From: Aphanothece sp. CMT-3BRIN-NPC111 | GTDB lineage: Bacteria; Cyanobacteriota; Cyanobacteriia; Cyanobacteriales; JAHHGU01 | DNA: 64,000 bases | Direction of reading: 5' to 3' | NCBI GenBank assembly: GCA_019359765.1 | Contig: JAHHGU010000021.1 | Span: forward strand, 1 to 64,000 | Shown: piece by piece, positions 45,060 to 54,535 of the stretch | Position numbering within the stretch: the stretch's first letter is position 1 | Layout of the letters: each line of letters starts with the position of its first letter | The notes under the pieces: model-generated | Seen by the model: only the letters and a program-made list of their open reading frames with translations | Told to the model about the DNA's origin: nothing | The model's database searches: none | Position numbers and translations under genes: made by a program

Positions 45060-46196
45060 ATGGTCAGTCAGAAAACAATCGCTACAGATATTGGCTTTAC
45101 TCACGACGATTTTGCCGCCCTACTCGACAAGTATGACTATCACTTTAGCCCCGGTGATGTCGTCGCCGGTACCGTATTCAGTCTAGAGCCGAGGGGCGCA
45201 CTGATTGACATTGGTGCTAAAACAGCTGCTTATATTCCCATTCAGGAGATGTCAATCAACCGGGTTGACGCCCCTGAAGAAGTTTTGCAGTCGAACGAGA
45301 CGCGAGAATTCTTCATTCTGACGGACGAGAATGAAGATGGACAGCTGACTCTTTCCATCCGTCGTATTGAATATATGCGGGCTTGGGAGCGTGTGCGTCA
45401 ACTGCAAGCAGAAGATGCTACAGTGCGCTCTCTAGTATTTGCCACTAATCGCGGCGGGGCACTCGTGCGAATTGAGGGGTTGCGTGGCTTTATTCCTGGT
45501 TCTCACATCAGTACCCGCAAACCAAAGGAAGATTTGGTTGGGGAAGAACTGCCACTGAAATTTTTAGAGGTAGATGAAGACCGCAATCGTTTGGTTCTGA
45601 GCCATCGACGGGCGCTGGTTGAACGCAAGATGAATCGGCTTGAAGTTGGTGAGGTGGTCATTGGTTCAGTTCGTGGGATTAAGCCTTACGGTGCCTTCAT
45701 CGACATTGGCGGCGTGAGTGGCTTGTTGCACATCTCGGAGATTTCCCACGACCATATAGACACCCCTCACAGTGTTTTCAATGTCAATGATGAAGTGAAA
45801 GTGATGATCATTGACTTGGACGCCGAACGCGGCAGAATTTCCCTTTCCACCAAGCAGCTGGAGCCGGAGCCTGGGGACATGATCAAAAACCGCGATCGCG
45901 TCTACGACATGGCGGAAGAAATGGCGGTCAAGTACCGGGAGCAGATGCGAGCTAAACAGCAAGGTAACAAGCCTGCCGCAGAGGTTTCTGAAGAAGACAT
46001 TCCCTCAGCAGTGGAAGAAGACATTCCCTCAGCAGTGGAAGAAGACATTCCCTCAGCAGTGGAAGAGGACATTCCCTCAGCAGTGGAAGAGGACATTCCC
46101 TCAGCAGTGGAAGAGGACATTCCCTCAGCAGTGGAAGAGGACATTCCCTCAGCAGTGGAAGAAGAGCCTATATCTGCTGTGGCTGAAGAGGTATAG
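45060..46196 (+). CDS. rpsA: 30S ribosomal protein S1 with an acidic repeat tail
   Basis: 378 aa. Three S1 RNA-binding domains are present: about 31-100 (GDVVAGTVFSLEPRGALIDI), 118-184 (weaker) and 200-268 (GEVVIGSVRGIKPYGAFIDI), as in cyanobacterial/chloroplast S1. It helps mRNA bind the 30S subunit. From residue 311 the tail is seven exact EEDIPSAV repeats plus an eighth imperfect one (EEEPISAV), written by 24-bp tandem repeats. The tail is strongly acidic and is unlikely to bind RNA directly. A strong terminator follows (46218-46244). Confidence 0.95.
   Translation: MVSQKTIATDIGFTHDDFAALLDKYDYHFSPGDVVAGTVFSLEPRGALIDIGAKTAAYIPIQEMSINRVDAPEEVLQSNETREFFILTDENEDGQLTLSIRRIEYMRAWERVRQLQAEDATVRSLVFATNRGGALVRIEGLRGFIPGSHISTRKPKEDLVGEELPLKFLEVDEDRNRLVLSHRRALVERKMNRLEVGEVVIGSVRGIKPYGAFIDIGGVSGLLHISEISHDHIDTPHSVFNVNDEVKVMIIDLDAERGRISLSTKQLEPEPGDMIKNRDRVYDMAEEMAVKYREQMRAKQQGNKPAAEVSEEDIPSAVEEDIPSAVEEDIPSAVEEDIPSAVEEDIPSAVEEDIPSAVEEDIPSAVEEEPISAVAEEV
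45990..46181 (+). repeat. 24-bp tandem repeat array in the rpsA tail
   Basis: Seven in-frame 24-bp copies, each containing CATTCCCTCAGCAGTG, run from 45990 to 46157, followed by a diverged copy to 46181. Copies differ only at synonymous GAA/GAG positions. Copy-number change keeps the frame. Confidence 0.95.
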
Positions 46197-46217
46197 CACT
46201 AAGGATTGCTGGTTTAG

Positions 46218-46244
46218 AAAAAGAGGGAGTTTCCCTCTTTTTTT
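46218..46244 (+). terminator. Rho-independent terminator of rpsA
   Basis: AAAAAGAGGGA and TCCCTCTTTTT pair around a GTT loop and continue into T residues, 22 bp after the rpsA stop. Confidence 0.85.
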
Positions 46245-46276
46245 ATGGATGTGTCATTAATGTGGAGTGTGTGTAA

Positions 46277-47017
46277 GTGATAAAAATTGGCTGTCGGGAA
46301 GTTACGTTCCCCAATATTAAAGCAATTATTTTTGATAAAGATGGCACGCTAGAAGATTCACAAGAGTTTTTGAGGAACCTCGGGCAAAAGCGATCACGCA
46401 TAATTGACGCCCAAGTTCCCGGAATTGGAGAACCCCTATTAATGGCGTTCGGCATCAATGGAAATACCCTTGACCCCACTGGGTTGTTAGCAGTTGGCAG
46501 TCGCCGCGAAAGTGAAATTGCTGCTGCCGCTTATATTGCTGAGACTGGGCGGGGTTGGTTAGAGTCAATGGCGATCGCACGCCGCAGCTTTGACGAAGCA
46601 GACCAGTTTTTGAAAACAGCTGCTTCCTCTCCGCTATTTGTTGGCTCTCTTGAAGTGCTGCAAATTTTATCAGCCGCAGGCTTGAAATTAGGCATTCTCT
46701 CAGCAGCTAGAACAGAAGCGGTACAAGCTTTTGTTAAGCGGCACCAGTTAGATTCATACATCAAGCTCAAGATGGGAGTAGAGGAAGGGCCTAGTAAACC
46801 AGACCCAGCACTTTTTATACAAGCCTGTAAAGCCTTAGATGTTGAACCCGCAGCAACTTTAATGGTGGGGGATTCTGAGGGTGATATTCAGATGGCGCGT
46901 CAAGCAGGGGCAGCGGGTTGTATCGGCATCTGCTGGGGGAAACCACAGGCAGCACATCTGGAAAAGGCGGATGTAGTGATCGCCCAGCTAGACGAAATCC
47001 AAATCTTGAGTTCTTAG
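46277..47017 (+). CDS. HAD-superfamily hydrolase
   Basis: 246 aa from a GTG at 46277. Catalytic motif I is DKDGTLEDS (AIIFDKDGTL, near residue 18), motif II a Ser (LGILSAARTEA), the Lys is in GPSKPDPALF, and motif III is GDSEGDIQMA. It is a phosphoglycolate-phosphatase-like member with a helical cap. The substrate is unknown. It converges with the Uma2 gene at a 7-bp gap. Confidence 0.85.
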   Translation: MIKIGCREVTFPNIKAIIFDKDGTLEDSQEFLRNLGQKRSRIIDAQVPGIGEPLLMAFGINGNTLDPTGLLAVGSRRESEIAAAAYIAETGRGWLESMAIARRSFDEADQFLKTAASSPLFVGSLEVLQILSAAGLKLGILSAARTEAVQAFVKRHQLDSYIKLKMGVEEGPSKPDPALFIQACKALDVEPAATLMVGDSEGDIQMARQAGAAGCIGICWGKPQAAHLEKADVVIAQLDEIQILSS

Positions 47018-47024
47018 TCCTCGA

Positions 47025-47744
47025 CTAAGGTAATTCCCCAAAGCGTTCTCGATAGCGAGCTAGCATTGCTTCCATTTCGCCCATCTGTTGTTGAGCTAAT
47101 TCCCGCTGCTGCCGTTCTTGTTCTGCCCGTTCCTCTGCCTGTTGTCGGGCGTTTGTTTCCTGCTGTAGTGCCTGCACTAGCTCATCAGGAATCAATAATT
47201 TATCCCCAGTACCTTCCTTATAAAAGCCTATAAGTTTACCCTCAACTGCTAAACGCAATTGCAAGGGTTCGCTCCGACTATCTGTAATTGGCTCGTAGTT
47301 GTCCCCCCGCAGGCGATATCCTCGCAATTTTTCCTGTATCCACTCTCCTTTGGGGTCAAATAGCCAATATTCTTGTACTCCCAACTGCTCATACAGGGTT
47401 TTTTTGAAACCCTTGTCATGGTCTTGTGTGCCTTGAGAAGTCATTTCAAAAATTACTACTGGCACTTGACCTTCTTCCCAAATTTTGTAGTTGTCCCTTC
47501 CCCCAGGAGCAACATCAAAAATTACCATGACATCTGGGGCAGTTCGCAGTTTGGGAAATCCCTGAGCATAGTAAAGGAACTGGTTTGCCAGGACGGTTGC
47601 TTGGCGAGTTGCCAAGTATTGTTTAAGAACTTCCAGAGTAGCCAGAATGGCATAAAGGTGATCGTAGGTTTCTGCCACGGGTTCCCCATCGGCACTTGGA
47701 TAAAAAGTTGGGGTGGTTTGGACTGTGGGTAAAGAAGCTGTCAT
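47025..47744 (-). CDS. Uma2-family (DUF820) putative endonuclease
   Basis: 239 aa. The PD-(D/E)XK-type core is visible: APDVMVIFDVAPGG, VVIFEMTSQGTQDHD, and YEQLGVQEYWLFDP. A coiled coil ends the protein (ETNARQQAEERAEQERQQRE). Uma2 proteins are greatly expanded in filamentous cyanobacteria; their biological role is unresolved. Just upstream is a TATAGCAG-family element (47805-47868). Confidence 0.9.
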   Translation of the reverse strand: MTASLPTVQTTPTFYPSADGEPVAETYDHLYAILATLEVLKQYLATRQATVLANQFLYYAQGFPKLRTAPDVMVIFDVAPGGRDNYKIWEEGQVPVVIFEMTSQGTQDHDKGFKKTLYEQLGVQEYWLFDPKGEWIQEKLRGYRLRGDNYEPITDSRSEPLQLRLAVEGKLIGFYKEGTGDKLLIPDELVQALQQETNARQQAEERAEQERQQRELAQQQMGEMEAMLARYRERFGELP

Positions 47745-48139
47745 GGTATAGCAATTAGCAGTTAGCTTTTAGCAATTAGCTTTTAGCAATCCGAAGAGGG
47801 AAGAGCAGCAGTTCTGGGTGCATGGGGGCTCGTGTCGATTGTCAAGCACCATTATGACCACTGCTATAACACCGAGTCAGCATTACGAGTTTATTGTAGT
47901 TCTGATTTATGCTGTGTGCCCCTGCTTTTGTCAGGATTTCGAGGAAGAAAGTAAAGAAAGCGATCGCCTAATAGGATAGTTTCGCTTTATCCTCCCATCA
48001 AAACCATTTGTGGAAAAATCAGAACAAATACTCAGCTGTCTGCTCAAAGCTGTAAATGTTGCTATCATGGCAGGTTATAAGTAATTAACTTCGCTCAACC
48101 GCTTAATCAGCGCAGCCAGCATCCCAGGAGGAGTCGCCC
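47745..48139. repeat. Intergenic region with repeat element and metK leader
   Basis: Positions 47750-47790 contain TTAGC-type heptamers and 47805-47868 a TATAGCAG-family core in reverse orientation, ending ACTGCTATA. The right part carries HIP1 and the metK ribosome site AGGAGGAG. No SAM riboswitch was recognised. Confidence 0.6.
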
Positions 48140-49411
48140 TTGTCTCGTCGCTATCTGTTTACATCCGAGTCTGTAACCGAAGGCCATCCAGATAAAATTT
48201 GCGATCAAATTTCCGACACCATCTTAGACGCCCTACTTTCTCAAGACCCCCAGAGCCGAGTAGCCGCTGAAGTTGTTGTCAACACAGGCTTAGTGCTAAT
48301 CACTGGAGAAATTACCTCCAAAGCACAGGTAAATTTTGTTGATTTAGCCCGTAAAAAAATTGCTGACATTGGCTACACAAATGCCGAAAACGGCTTTTGT
48401 GCCACTAGCTGCTCGGTCCTACTTGCCCTGGATGAACAATCCCCTGACATTGCCCAAGGCGTTAACACTGCTCAGGAAACCCGCGAACAGGATAGCGAAG
48501 ACAGCTTTGATGCCGTTGGTGCTGGAGATCAAGGCTTGATGTTTGGCTTTGCCTGCAATGAAACCCCAGAACTGATGCCTTTACCCATCAGTTTGGCTCA
48601 TCGAATCTCCCGAAGGCTGGCGGCGGTTCGCAAAACCGGGGATTTGTCTTACCTGCGCCCCGATGGCAAAACTCAGGTAACAGTCATCTATGAAGATGGA
48701 CGCCCTGTGGGAATTGATACTATCTTGGTTTCCACCCAGCATACTGCCAATATTGGGAATATCACAGACGGAGCCGCTGTCCAAGCCAAGATTAGAGAAG
48801 ATCTCTGGGAAGCCGTTGTACAACCTGTTTTTGCAGGCATGGAAATTCAACCGGATGCAGAAACCCGCTTCCTTGTTAACCCCACTGGTAAATTCGTTAT
48901 TGGTGGTCCTCAGGGAGATTCCGGTCTGACTGGTCGCAAAATTATTGTTGATACCTACGGCGGCTATTCCCGTCACGGCGGCGGAGCCTTCTCTGGTAAA
49001 GACCCCACAAAGGTAGACCGCAGTGCGGCATACGCTGCTCGTTACGCTGCTAAAAACATTGTGGCAGCAGGTCTTGCTGATAAGTGTGAAGTTCAGTTAA
49101 GTTATGCCATCGGGGTAGCTCGACCTGTCAGTATCTTGGTGGAAACCTTCGGAACTGGCAAGATAGATGACGATCACTTGCTGGAACTGGTGAAAGAGCA
49201 TTTTGAACTGCGTCCAGCAGGAATTATCCAAGCATTTAATTTGCGGAAGCTGCCAGGCGAACGTAACGGTCGTTTTTACCAAGATGTAGCAGCTTACGGT
49301 CACTTTGGACGCACAGATCTAGATCTGCCTTGGGAACGCACGGATAAAGCAGCTTTGTTGAAAGAAAAAGCGCTCGCCCGGCCTTTGTCAGGTTCTGCGG
49401 TAGGGGCATAG
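48140..49411 (+). CDS. metK: S-adenosylmethionine synthetase
   Basis: 423 aa. It joins methionine and ATP to give S-adenosylmethionine. Motifs: [12 protein letters not shown] near the N-terminus, the ATP-binding [12 protein letters not shown], and [16 protein letters not shown]. The start is a TTG at 48140, with AGGAGGAG 6 nt before it; no upstream ATG gives the standard start, so TTG is accepted. The C-terminus [10 protein letters not shown] is a short extension. It is transcribed alone. Confidence 0.96.
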   Translation: MSRRYLFTSESVTEGHPDKICDQISDTILDALLSQDPQSRVAAEVVVNTGLVLITGEITSKAQVNFVDLARKKIADIGYTNAENGFCATSCSVLLALDEQSPDIAQGVNTAQETREQDSEDSFDAVGAGDQGLMFGFACNETPELMPLPISLAHRISRRLAAVRKTGDLSYLRPDGKTQVTVIYEDGRPVGIDTILVSTQHTANIGNITDGAAVQAKIREDLWEAVVQPVFAGMEIQPDAETRFLVNPTGKFVIGGPQGDSGLTGRKIIVDTYGGYSRHGGGAFSGKDPTKVDRSAAYAARYAAKNIVAAGLADKCEVQLSYAIGVARPVSILVETFGTGKIDDDHLLELVKEHFELRPAGIIQAFNLRKLPGERNGRFYQDVAAYGHFGRTDLDLPWERTDKAALLKEKALARPLSGSAVGA

Positions 49412-49846
49412 CGATAGAATCCTGATTCCTTCTTCAGCGTGCGCTGTGACTATAGCAGTAGCGATCGCTATCTAGCAGTGCATACATTTAGATGCGATCG
49501 CCATGGCAAATTTATCACCCTTCTTTGGGTTGCTCCCTTGTGGGCTGTTTTGTGCTACGGTTAGCGCTAATACGGTAGGAAGTACCGGAATTAACGCATT
49601 AGTTGCTAGTTGAAAGACGCTTGAGCATCGACAGTAAGACCTACGGGCTTTTTTGAGTCCAGTCAGCCTAGCCTCTGAGGGGTGAGGGTGCTTCACCTAA
49701 TGGCACATCAATTACACCAAGACAAATGCTTATCTGAGGATTTTTAGAGCCTCAGCTTAATAGGGTGGGCACATTGCCCACCTGATGCTTTTTATCGATT
49801 TCTAGATTTATTAACTCTCTAGAAAGGAGATACGAAGGAGTTACTA
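49412..49846. other. Intergenic region with terminator-like hairpin
   Basis: Positions 49764-49782 form GGTGGGC-ACATT-GCCCACC followed shortly by a T-run. The hairpin lies close to the kinase gene and may stop read-through into it. HIP1 copies occur near 49465 and 49495. No gene was supported. Confidence 0.5.
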
Positions 49847-51499
49847 ATGTTAGAAAAAGCTACAGACTTGTATATTAACCGATTAGTAGCGAATCGCTAT
49901 CAGATTAAGGAATTAATTGGTAAAGGAGGTCTAGGGCGTGTTTACCAAGCAGAAAATACCTTAGAAGGAGGGCTAGTAGCAGTAAAAGTGCTTTTTCAAC
50001 CTGTAAGAAATGAGCAAATGAGCCAATTTTTTACTCAATTATCTGGAAACTGGGCTGAATTAGGTAATAAGAGCATTCATGTAGTGCGAGTCATAAATTA
50101 TGGCATTAACGAATCTGAAGAGCCTTATTACGTGATGGAATATCTACGTGGAAAGAGCCTTAAAAATTTGATTAAGACTCGATTCGTGCCTTTGCGCGCC
50201 TTTCTTAACCTCAGTTCCCAAATTTGTTTAGGGTTGCAATGTGCTCATAAAGGTATAAGCGTTAACGGTGAATCTTATCCAGTTATTCATGGCGATCTTA
50301 AGCCTAGTAACATATTTATTTCTATAAATGAAACCTCTGTTAAGACAGCAAAGATAATAGATTTTGGCAATGCTGATTTTTTAAATAAAAATGCATCCAG
50401 TTATGATGCAAATTCATATGTTGGTACTTTAGCTTATAGTTCTCCAGAGCAATTGGAAGGAGAAGGAAGTGATTTTAGAACTGATATTTATAATTTAGGG
50501 ATTACTATGTTTGAGATGCTTACAGGCAAGCATCCTTTTGCTATAAAAAATAGTAGTCTTGGAGCTTGGTATAAAGCCCATAAGTATCAACAACCGCTCT
50601 CTTTTCAATCTGTTAATGGCAGCTTGAATTTACCCAAGTTGCTAGAAGAATTGATTATGAGCTGTATGGCTAAAGCGCCGGAAAATCGCCCTCAAAGCAT
50701 TAGCGAGATATTGAATACTTTAAATCTTTTAAAGCAAAATAGTGAGCAATGGCCTTCTAGTAATTTATCTGCTAGGACAGAATTAAATACGAAGCATCAA
50801 GAAAACGAGCAAAAAGGTATAAGTAGTTCAACTAAATTAGCCGTAGATAATGAACAGCATAAACTTTCTAATGAACTAGATTTAACTTGTAGAAAATCAA
50901 GATGGCCCACAGATAAACCTATTTTACAAATAGTTTTCCCCAATCTTGTTATGACAGATCAAGAAGCTTTGCCTTCTCTGTGGGTAATGATGCCAAGAAA
51001 GCGAATTGAAAATCATTTAATTACCAAACGCGCTACTTATTTTATGTGCTTGATGGAGCCGCATCCAATGGTTCTGTGGGTTACGGTACTTTATAATCCT
51101 GAATATGACCCGTGCTGGCTTCCTTGCTTTTTAGATATAAAAAATTATCAAGGTCAGAAAACTTTACGTCTTTTATCAAAGGTAAGCTCTTGCCTTTTAC
51201 TTTTCTTTAGCATAGAAAAACCTAACAATTGTAATCATTTAATGACATCAACTATTTCTTTAGAGCAACGTGAATTATTAAAAGAGTGGATAATTGTCAG
51301 CCAGACTTGTACCTCAAAAGCTAAGCCTGATGTAAGTAAGCGTCTTTTAAAAGAAGAATACGAAAATAGCAAACATAAAATTATAGAAAGATTAGAACTT
51401 TACTATAGTAATTTAACCAATGCACTTACTAATACAAATCGAATTGAAGATTTAGAATCCAACCCTAAAGTAGAGGAAGACATTAAATGGATTGATTAA
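49847..51499 (+). CDS. Serine/threonine protein kinase with a C-terminal extension
   Basis: 550 aa. The Hanks-type kinase domain covers about residues 18-290: GKGGLGRVY, VAVKV with the catalytic Lys, HGDLKPSN with the catalytic Asp (HGD in place of HRD), IDFGNA, SPEQ and GITMFEML. A linker of about 60 residues leads to a C-terminal part (about 365-530: LPSLWVMMPRKRIE, MEPHPMVLWVTVLYN) that I do not recognise. No membrane helix is seen, so it is probably cytosolic. Base composition is A+T-rich compared with its neighbours. It could phosphorylate Thr sites read by the FHA proteins nearby (inference). Confidence 0.9.
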   Translation: MLEKATDLYINRLVANRYQIKELIGKGGLGRVYQAENTLEGGLVAVKVLFQPVRNEQMSQFFTQLSGNWAELGNKSIHVVRVINYGINESEEPYYVMEYLRGKSLKNLIKTRFVPLRAFLNLSSQICLGLQCAHKGISVNGESYPVIHGDLKPSNIFISINETSVKTAKIIDFGNADFLNKNASSYDANSYVGTLAYSSPEQLEGEGSDFRTDIYNLGITMFEMLTGKHPFAIKNSSLGAWYKAHKYQQPLSFQSVNGSLNLPKLLEELIMSCMAKAPENRPQSISEILNTLNLLKQNSEQWPSSNLSARTELNTKHQENEQKGISSSTKLAVDNEQHKLSNELDLTCRKSRWPTDKPILQIVFPNLVMTDQEALPSLWVMMPRKRIENHLITKRATYFMCLMEPHPMVLWVTVLYNPEYDPCWLPCFLDIKNYQGQKTLRLLSKVSSCLLLFFSIEKPNNCNHLMTSTISLEQRELLKEWIIVSQTCTSKAKPDVSKRLLKEEYENSKHKIIERLELYYSNLTNALTNTNRIEDLESNPKVEEDIKWID

Positions 51500-51567
51500 G
51501 GATATTAAATAGAATACCTGGTGGATGTAAAAGCGGATTTATACCAGTTAGCTTTTAGCAATTAGAC

Positions 51568-51638
51568 GTTATAGCAGCATATCTGCGTGCATAGGGACAA
51601 GATCGATTGTCAAGAGCCATTATGGCAGCTGCTATAAC
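51568..51638. repeat. TATAGCAG-family palindromic element (copy)
   Basis: Termini GTTATAGCAGC and GCTGCTATAAC are an 11-bp perfect inverted repeat. The core carries CGATTGTCAAGAGCCATTAT, the same as the other copies in this orientation. Confidence 0.85.
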
Positions 51639-51700
51639 TTTTTCTTTTGAAATTCTTTCTAAGCAAATTCTCAGAGATGTAGGTAAGGAATAGCAGCTAT

Positions 51701-52471
51701 CTAGTATCTAATTTGCAGAGTAACGGATGCTTGTACCTGCTGCTCACCAGCTATTACAGGTGTGACAAATGATGGCGCTTTCTGGGCTGAGGGAATAGAT
51801 GCCGTGTCCATCATGGGCTGCCGTGGCTCAGGTAAATTGGCTCCATTAATTTGAATACCGATAATTTCTCGCTGTTGAAGGTTGAGGGCGCTCAAAGCGG
51901 CATCTGCTTGTTTGTTAGCTTCTTCGGAGGCTTCTTTTATCGCTTGCTTTTGAGCATCTGCGATCGCACTATCTGAGGCAACTAAAGTAACGCCATCAAT
52001 TCGAGTAGCTCCAGCTTTGACTGCTTCATCCAACAGACTCCCAGTTTTTTTAGGTTCAATTTTAAAGCTGACAGTGTTAGCGCCAGTATACCCGGTAATA
52101 GTTTGCTTACCGTCCTTATAGCTATAGTTAGGGTTGAGGCGGATGCCTGTGGTTTCCAGTTTTTCCACATCTGAGCGCGATTTCAGCAGTTCTACTACTG
52201 CTTGCGATCGCTCAGCTACTTGCTGTTGCACATTCGCAGAGGTTTTGCCCTGAACCTCAACCCCCAGACGTACTTGAGACGTTGTTTTTGGGATATTGAC
52301 GATGCCTCGACCGGAAGCAGAGAGAGTTCTAGGTACATATCCAAAATTTCGCGTCTCTAGTTGACCCGGAACTGATTGGCACGCAGTTAAGCTGAGTAGA
52401 CTCACAACTAAAGGCAGACCACTTAACTTAGAACAAGATAACAGGGCTTTATTCATATTGGGACACAGCAC
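51701..52471 (-). CDS. SIMPL (DUF541) lipoprotein
   Basis: 256 aa. A signal segment with the lipobox LTAC (SLLSLTACQ) precedes a mature region with the SIMPL pattern: VNIPKTTSQVRLGVEVQGK, RLNPNYSYKDGKQTITGYTG, and a C-terminal EQQVQASVTLQIRY. SIMPL proteins are periplasmic or outer-membrane associated and linked to stress in some bacteria, but the role is undefined here. It is transcribed alone. Confidence 0.85.
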   Translation of the reverse strand: MLCPNMNKALLSCSKLSGLPLVVSLLSLTACQSVPGQLETRNFGYVPRTLSASGRGIVNIPKTTSQVRLGVEVQGKTSANVQQQVAERSQAVVELLKSRSDVEKLETTGIRLNPNYSYKDGKQTITGYTGANTVSFKIEPKKTGSLLDEAVKAGATRIDGVTLVASDSAIADAQKQAIKEASEEANKQADAALSALNLQQREIIGIQINGANLPEPRQPMMDTASIPSAQKAPSFVTPVIAGEQQVQASVTLQIRY

Positions 52472-52539
52472 GGTTGATAGGCTGTTCCTAATCTGCCACC
52501 GAAACCGTCCACAATCTGAGCGGTTACATTTTTAGAAAC

Positions 52540-52733
52540 CTATTTTATTCTTCCTGAAGCAACAAAAGAGGGATAATTTCATCGAGTACGGCTGGGAAAC
52601 TTATTACATACCAGAATCGCAATGGGATGGAATTAATAGCAACATCAGTCAAGCACAACGCAGCAGACAGCAGCAATCTGTTGTGGTGGAAGCTAAGGTA
52701 GATGCTCAAGGTAGAGTAGGAACTTTATGGTGT
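52540..52733 (+). pseudogene. Remnant of a GDYXXLXY-type protein gene
   Basis: A frame reads YFILPEATKEG and then stops. After a frameshift another frame reads IEYGWETYYIPESQW ... VVVEAKVDAQGRVGTLW. Together they resemble part of the cyanobacterial GDYXXLXY-domain family, whose signature region is missing upstream. There is no start codon, and the right end is cut off by the next gene. Confidence 0.55.
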
Positions 52734-53348
52734 TACTCCAGATTGTGTAGGTTCTCTAATAATCATTGTTTTGATTGGGATATTAGCTTTCCGGAACGCC
52801 TCCCTCAGAAAATCAAAAGCTCCTTCCTCACCTAGTGCGATCTGCTCCCGAAACATTGTTCCACTATTTACTGAGACTCCAATCCTTGAGTTACCCCGTC
52901 TAAGCCAGTAGAAAGGAACCTCAGCACAGTTTACACCTTCAACCAAATTGGGACCGCAAGGAAGAGCATCGACTATACTATATTCCACATAGGCATCTGG
53001 AGGAAGTTGTACGTCAATCCCAGCAACTCTGATGGGTTTTCCTTTTGCCTCTGGCCCAGTGTGATTATTGCGGATAAGTTGGTCATTAGGGGCTGGTATA
53101 TAAACTCGATTGGGAGATATTTTGAAAGTTCCGTTATTGGGAAAAGGAAAAGATGTTGGCATTGGTGGAGTTGGTGCCGGACTCAGATTAATATCTCGCG
53201 TCTGAGCTTCACCTACTTGGTTTTTGAGAGTAGTTAGTGCGATCGCTCCCGACACGGATATAGCCACTAGCAAGGCAAAGCGCTTGAGAGATTTGGAAAA
53301 CATTAGATAGTTATTTTGACGGTTTTTCATTTTCATTTCTTCAACCAT
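52725..53348 (-). CDS. Exported protein, function unknown
   Basis: 207 aa from the Met at 53348; the frame is open to 53435, but the upstream part overlaps repeats. A membrane/signal segment (FALLVAISVSGAIALTTL) is followed by a Pro-rich link and a compact region with LPPDAYVEYSIVDALPCG and FYWLRRGNSRIGV. Two Cys near the middle might form a disulfide. The family is not recognised. It overlaps the GDYXXLXY remnant at its 3' end. Confidence 0.6.
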   Translation of the reverse strand: MVEEMKMKNRQNNYLMFSKSLKRFALLVAISVSGAIALTTLKNQVGEAQTRDINLSPAPTPPMPTSFPFPNNGTFKISPNRVYIPAPNDQLIRNNHTGPEAKGKPIRVAGIDVQLPPDAYVEYSIVDALPCGPNLVEGVNCAEVPFYWLRRGNSRIGVSVNSGTMFREQIALGEEGAFDFLREAFRKANIPIKTMIIREPTQSGVTP

Positions 53349-53445
53349 TCTGTTCTGTCCCCAATAGAAATGGTATAAAGGCTGGCGCTCGATGAATTGA
53401 AAACCCGTGACCGATGACCAATGACCAACCTCCACAAGTACTTAT

Positions 53446-54288
53446 TTACGCATTCACAGAAGTAACCTTACGTTCTGTAACTAAAGTCAGGCTGACCCAT
53501 TCCCCTTTATCGCTATAGCTGCGAATCATTCGCTGACGTAAGTCAGGCTGGATTAACCAACCCACTTCTAGAAACAAAGCCTGACCCGCCTTAACTTCCT
53601 CTGGAGAGGTAGCAGACGCCCCATCCGGTAGTAGCAAAACTTGCACAGGTTGGGAACCCTCATTGAAGTGGAGAAGGTTGCCATCAATCCTTGCCGCAGA
53701 GGTGATGGTACGAGTTGACTCCCCATTTCCAAAGGTTAACTGCTGCACTAATCGATTTGTGTCTGTGCAATGTAATTTAAGTGTCGTGGGATAGGTATCA
53801 GGCGATCGCCCGTCAGGATAAATTGTTACTGCCTCTCCCTGCCATTCCCCTAGTAGCCGATCTAGTGTCAGGGGCGGGCGTTGTGAGGCGTCGCTACTTG
53901 CTAGCTGTTCCCGAATTAGGGTTAGTCTGTCCAGCTGACTTTCTCGATTAAAAAGCTGCACGAGGCGCAAGCGGTGGTTGCCATCAATCAAACCCAGTTC
54001 TGCCCCAAATTCAGAAAATGGCCCCCATTGGATAGAACCCTGAGAAAAAGCTCCATTCTCAAAAAACAGCACGCCTCGTCCCAAGGAACTGTATTCTAGA
54101 ACCTTCTCGTTTACATCACCAGGAAGAAAGCGGCGGATGACCTGACGAATCGTGTTGTTATTGTTGAGACCTTCCAGGGAAACCACAGTCGGCGTATCTT
54201 CCAGTAGTTCTCCCTGCGGAGATAGACGGGTAAATGAACCCTGCCATTCGCCGAGATTTTCCAGCAAACATTCCCATTGTGATCGCAT
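53446..54288 (-). CDS. DUF3598 protein
   Basis: 280 aa from the Met at 54288 (frame open to 54306). The blocks MRSQWECLLENLGEWQGSF, SQGSIQWGPFSEFGAELGLI and GEWQGEAVTIYPDGR are characteristic of DUF3598, a calycin-like two-domain family found across cyanobacteria. No signal peptide is visible. The function is unknown. The downstream end is 97 bp from the exported protein gene, on the same strand. A TATAGCAG-type copy lies just upstream. Confidence 0.85.
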   Translation of the reverse strand: MRSQWECLLENLGEWQGSFTRLSPQGELLEDTPTVVSLEGLNNNNTIRQVIRRFLPGDVNEKVLEYSSLGRGVLFFENGAFSQGSIQWGPFSEFGAELGLIDGNHRLRLVQLFNRESQLDRLTLIREQLASSDASQRPPLTLDRLLGEWQGEAVTIYPDGRSPDTYPTTLKLHCTDTNRLVQQLTFGNGESTRTITSAARIDGNLLHFNEGSQPVQVLLLPDGASATSPEEVKAGQALFLEVGWLIQPDLRQRMIRSYSDKGEWVSLTLVTERKVTSVNA

Positions 54289-54333
54289 AAATATAGCTTT
54301 TAGCAATTAGCTTATAGCAATCCGGAGAGGGAA

Positions 54334-54398
54334 GAGCAGCAAATCTTTGTGCATGGGGGTGAGGTTGATTGTCAAGCACCATTATGGCCACTGCTATA
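54334..54398. repeat. TATAGCAG-family palindromic element (copy)
   Basis: The left end is degraded (AAGAGCAGC); the right end is CACTGCTATA. The core has GATTGTCAAGCACCATTATG, as at 47805-47868. Confidence 0.7.
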
Positions 54399-54535
54399 GT
54401 TTTGAGTTTTGTATCGTTGGTGACGCCGTACCTGCACCCACTTAGCACGCTCGTCCGGCTGAAAGCAGAGAACTGTTAACATTGAATAAAAATGGCATCG
54501 TTTAAAATTTAGCCTTATCTGCGAGTCAAGATTCC

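Noticed and set aside
45990..46181. CRISPR-like repeats
   Set aside because: The copies are directly tandem without spacers and are in frame in rpsA, so they are coding repeats. The heptamer arrays at 11037 and 18908 also lack spacers.
47880..48139. SAM riboswitch before metK
   Set aside because: The region holds repeats, a HIP1 copy and a ribosome site, but none of the conserved core of known SAM riboswitches was recognised.
49504..49614. 36-codon frame after metK
   Set aside because: It has a weak start context and no recognisable features, and it lies in repeat-type DNA.
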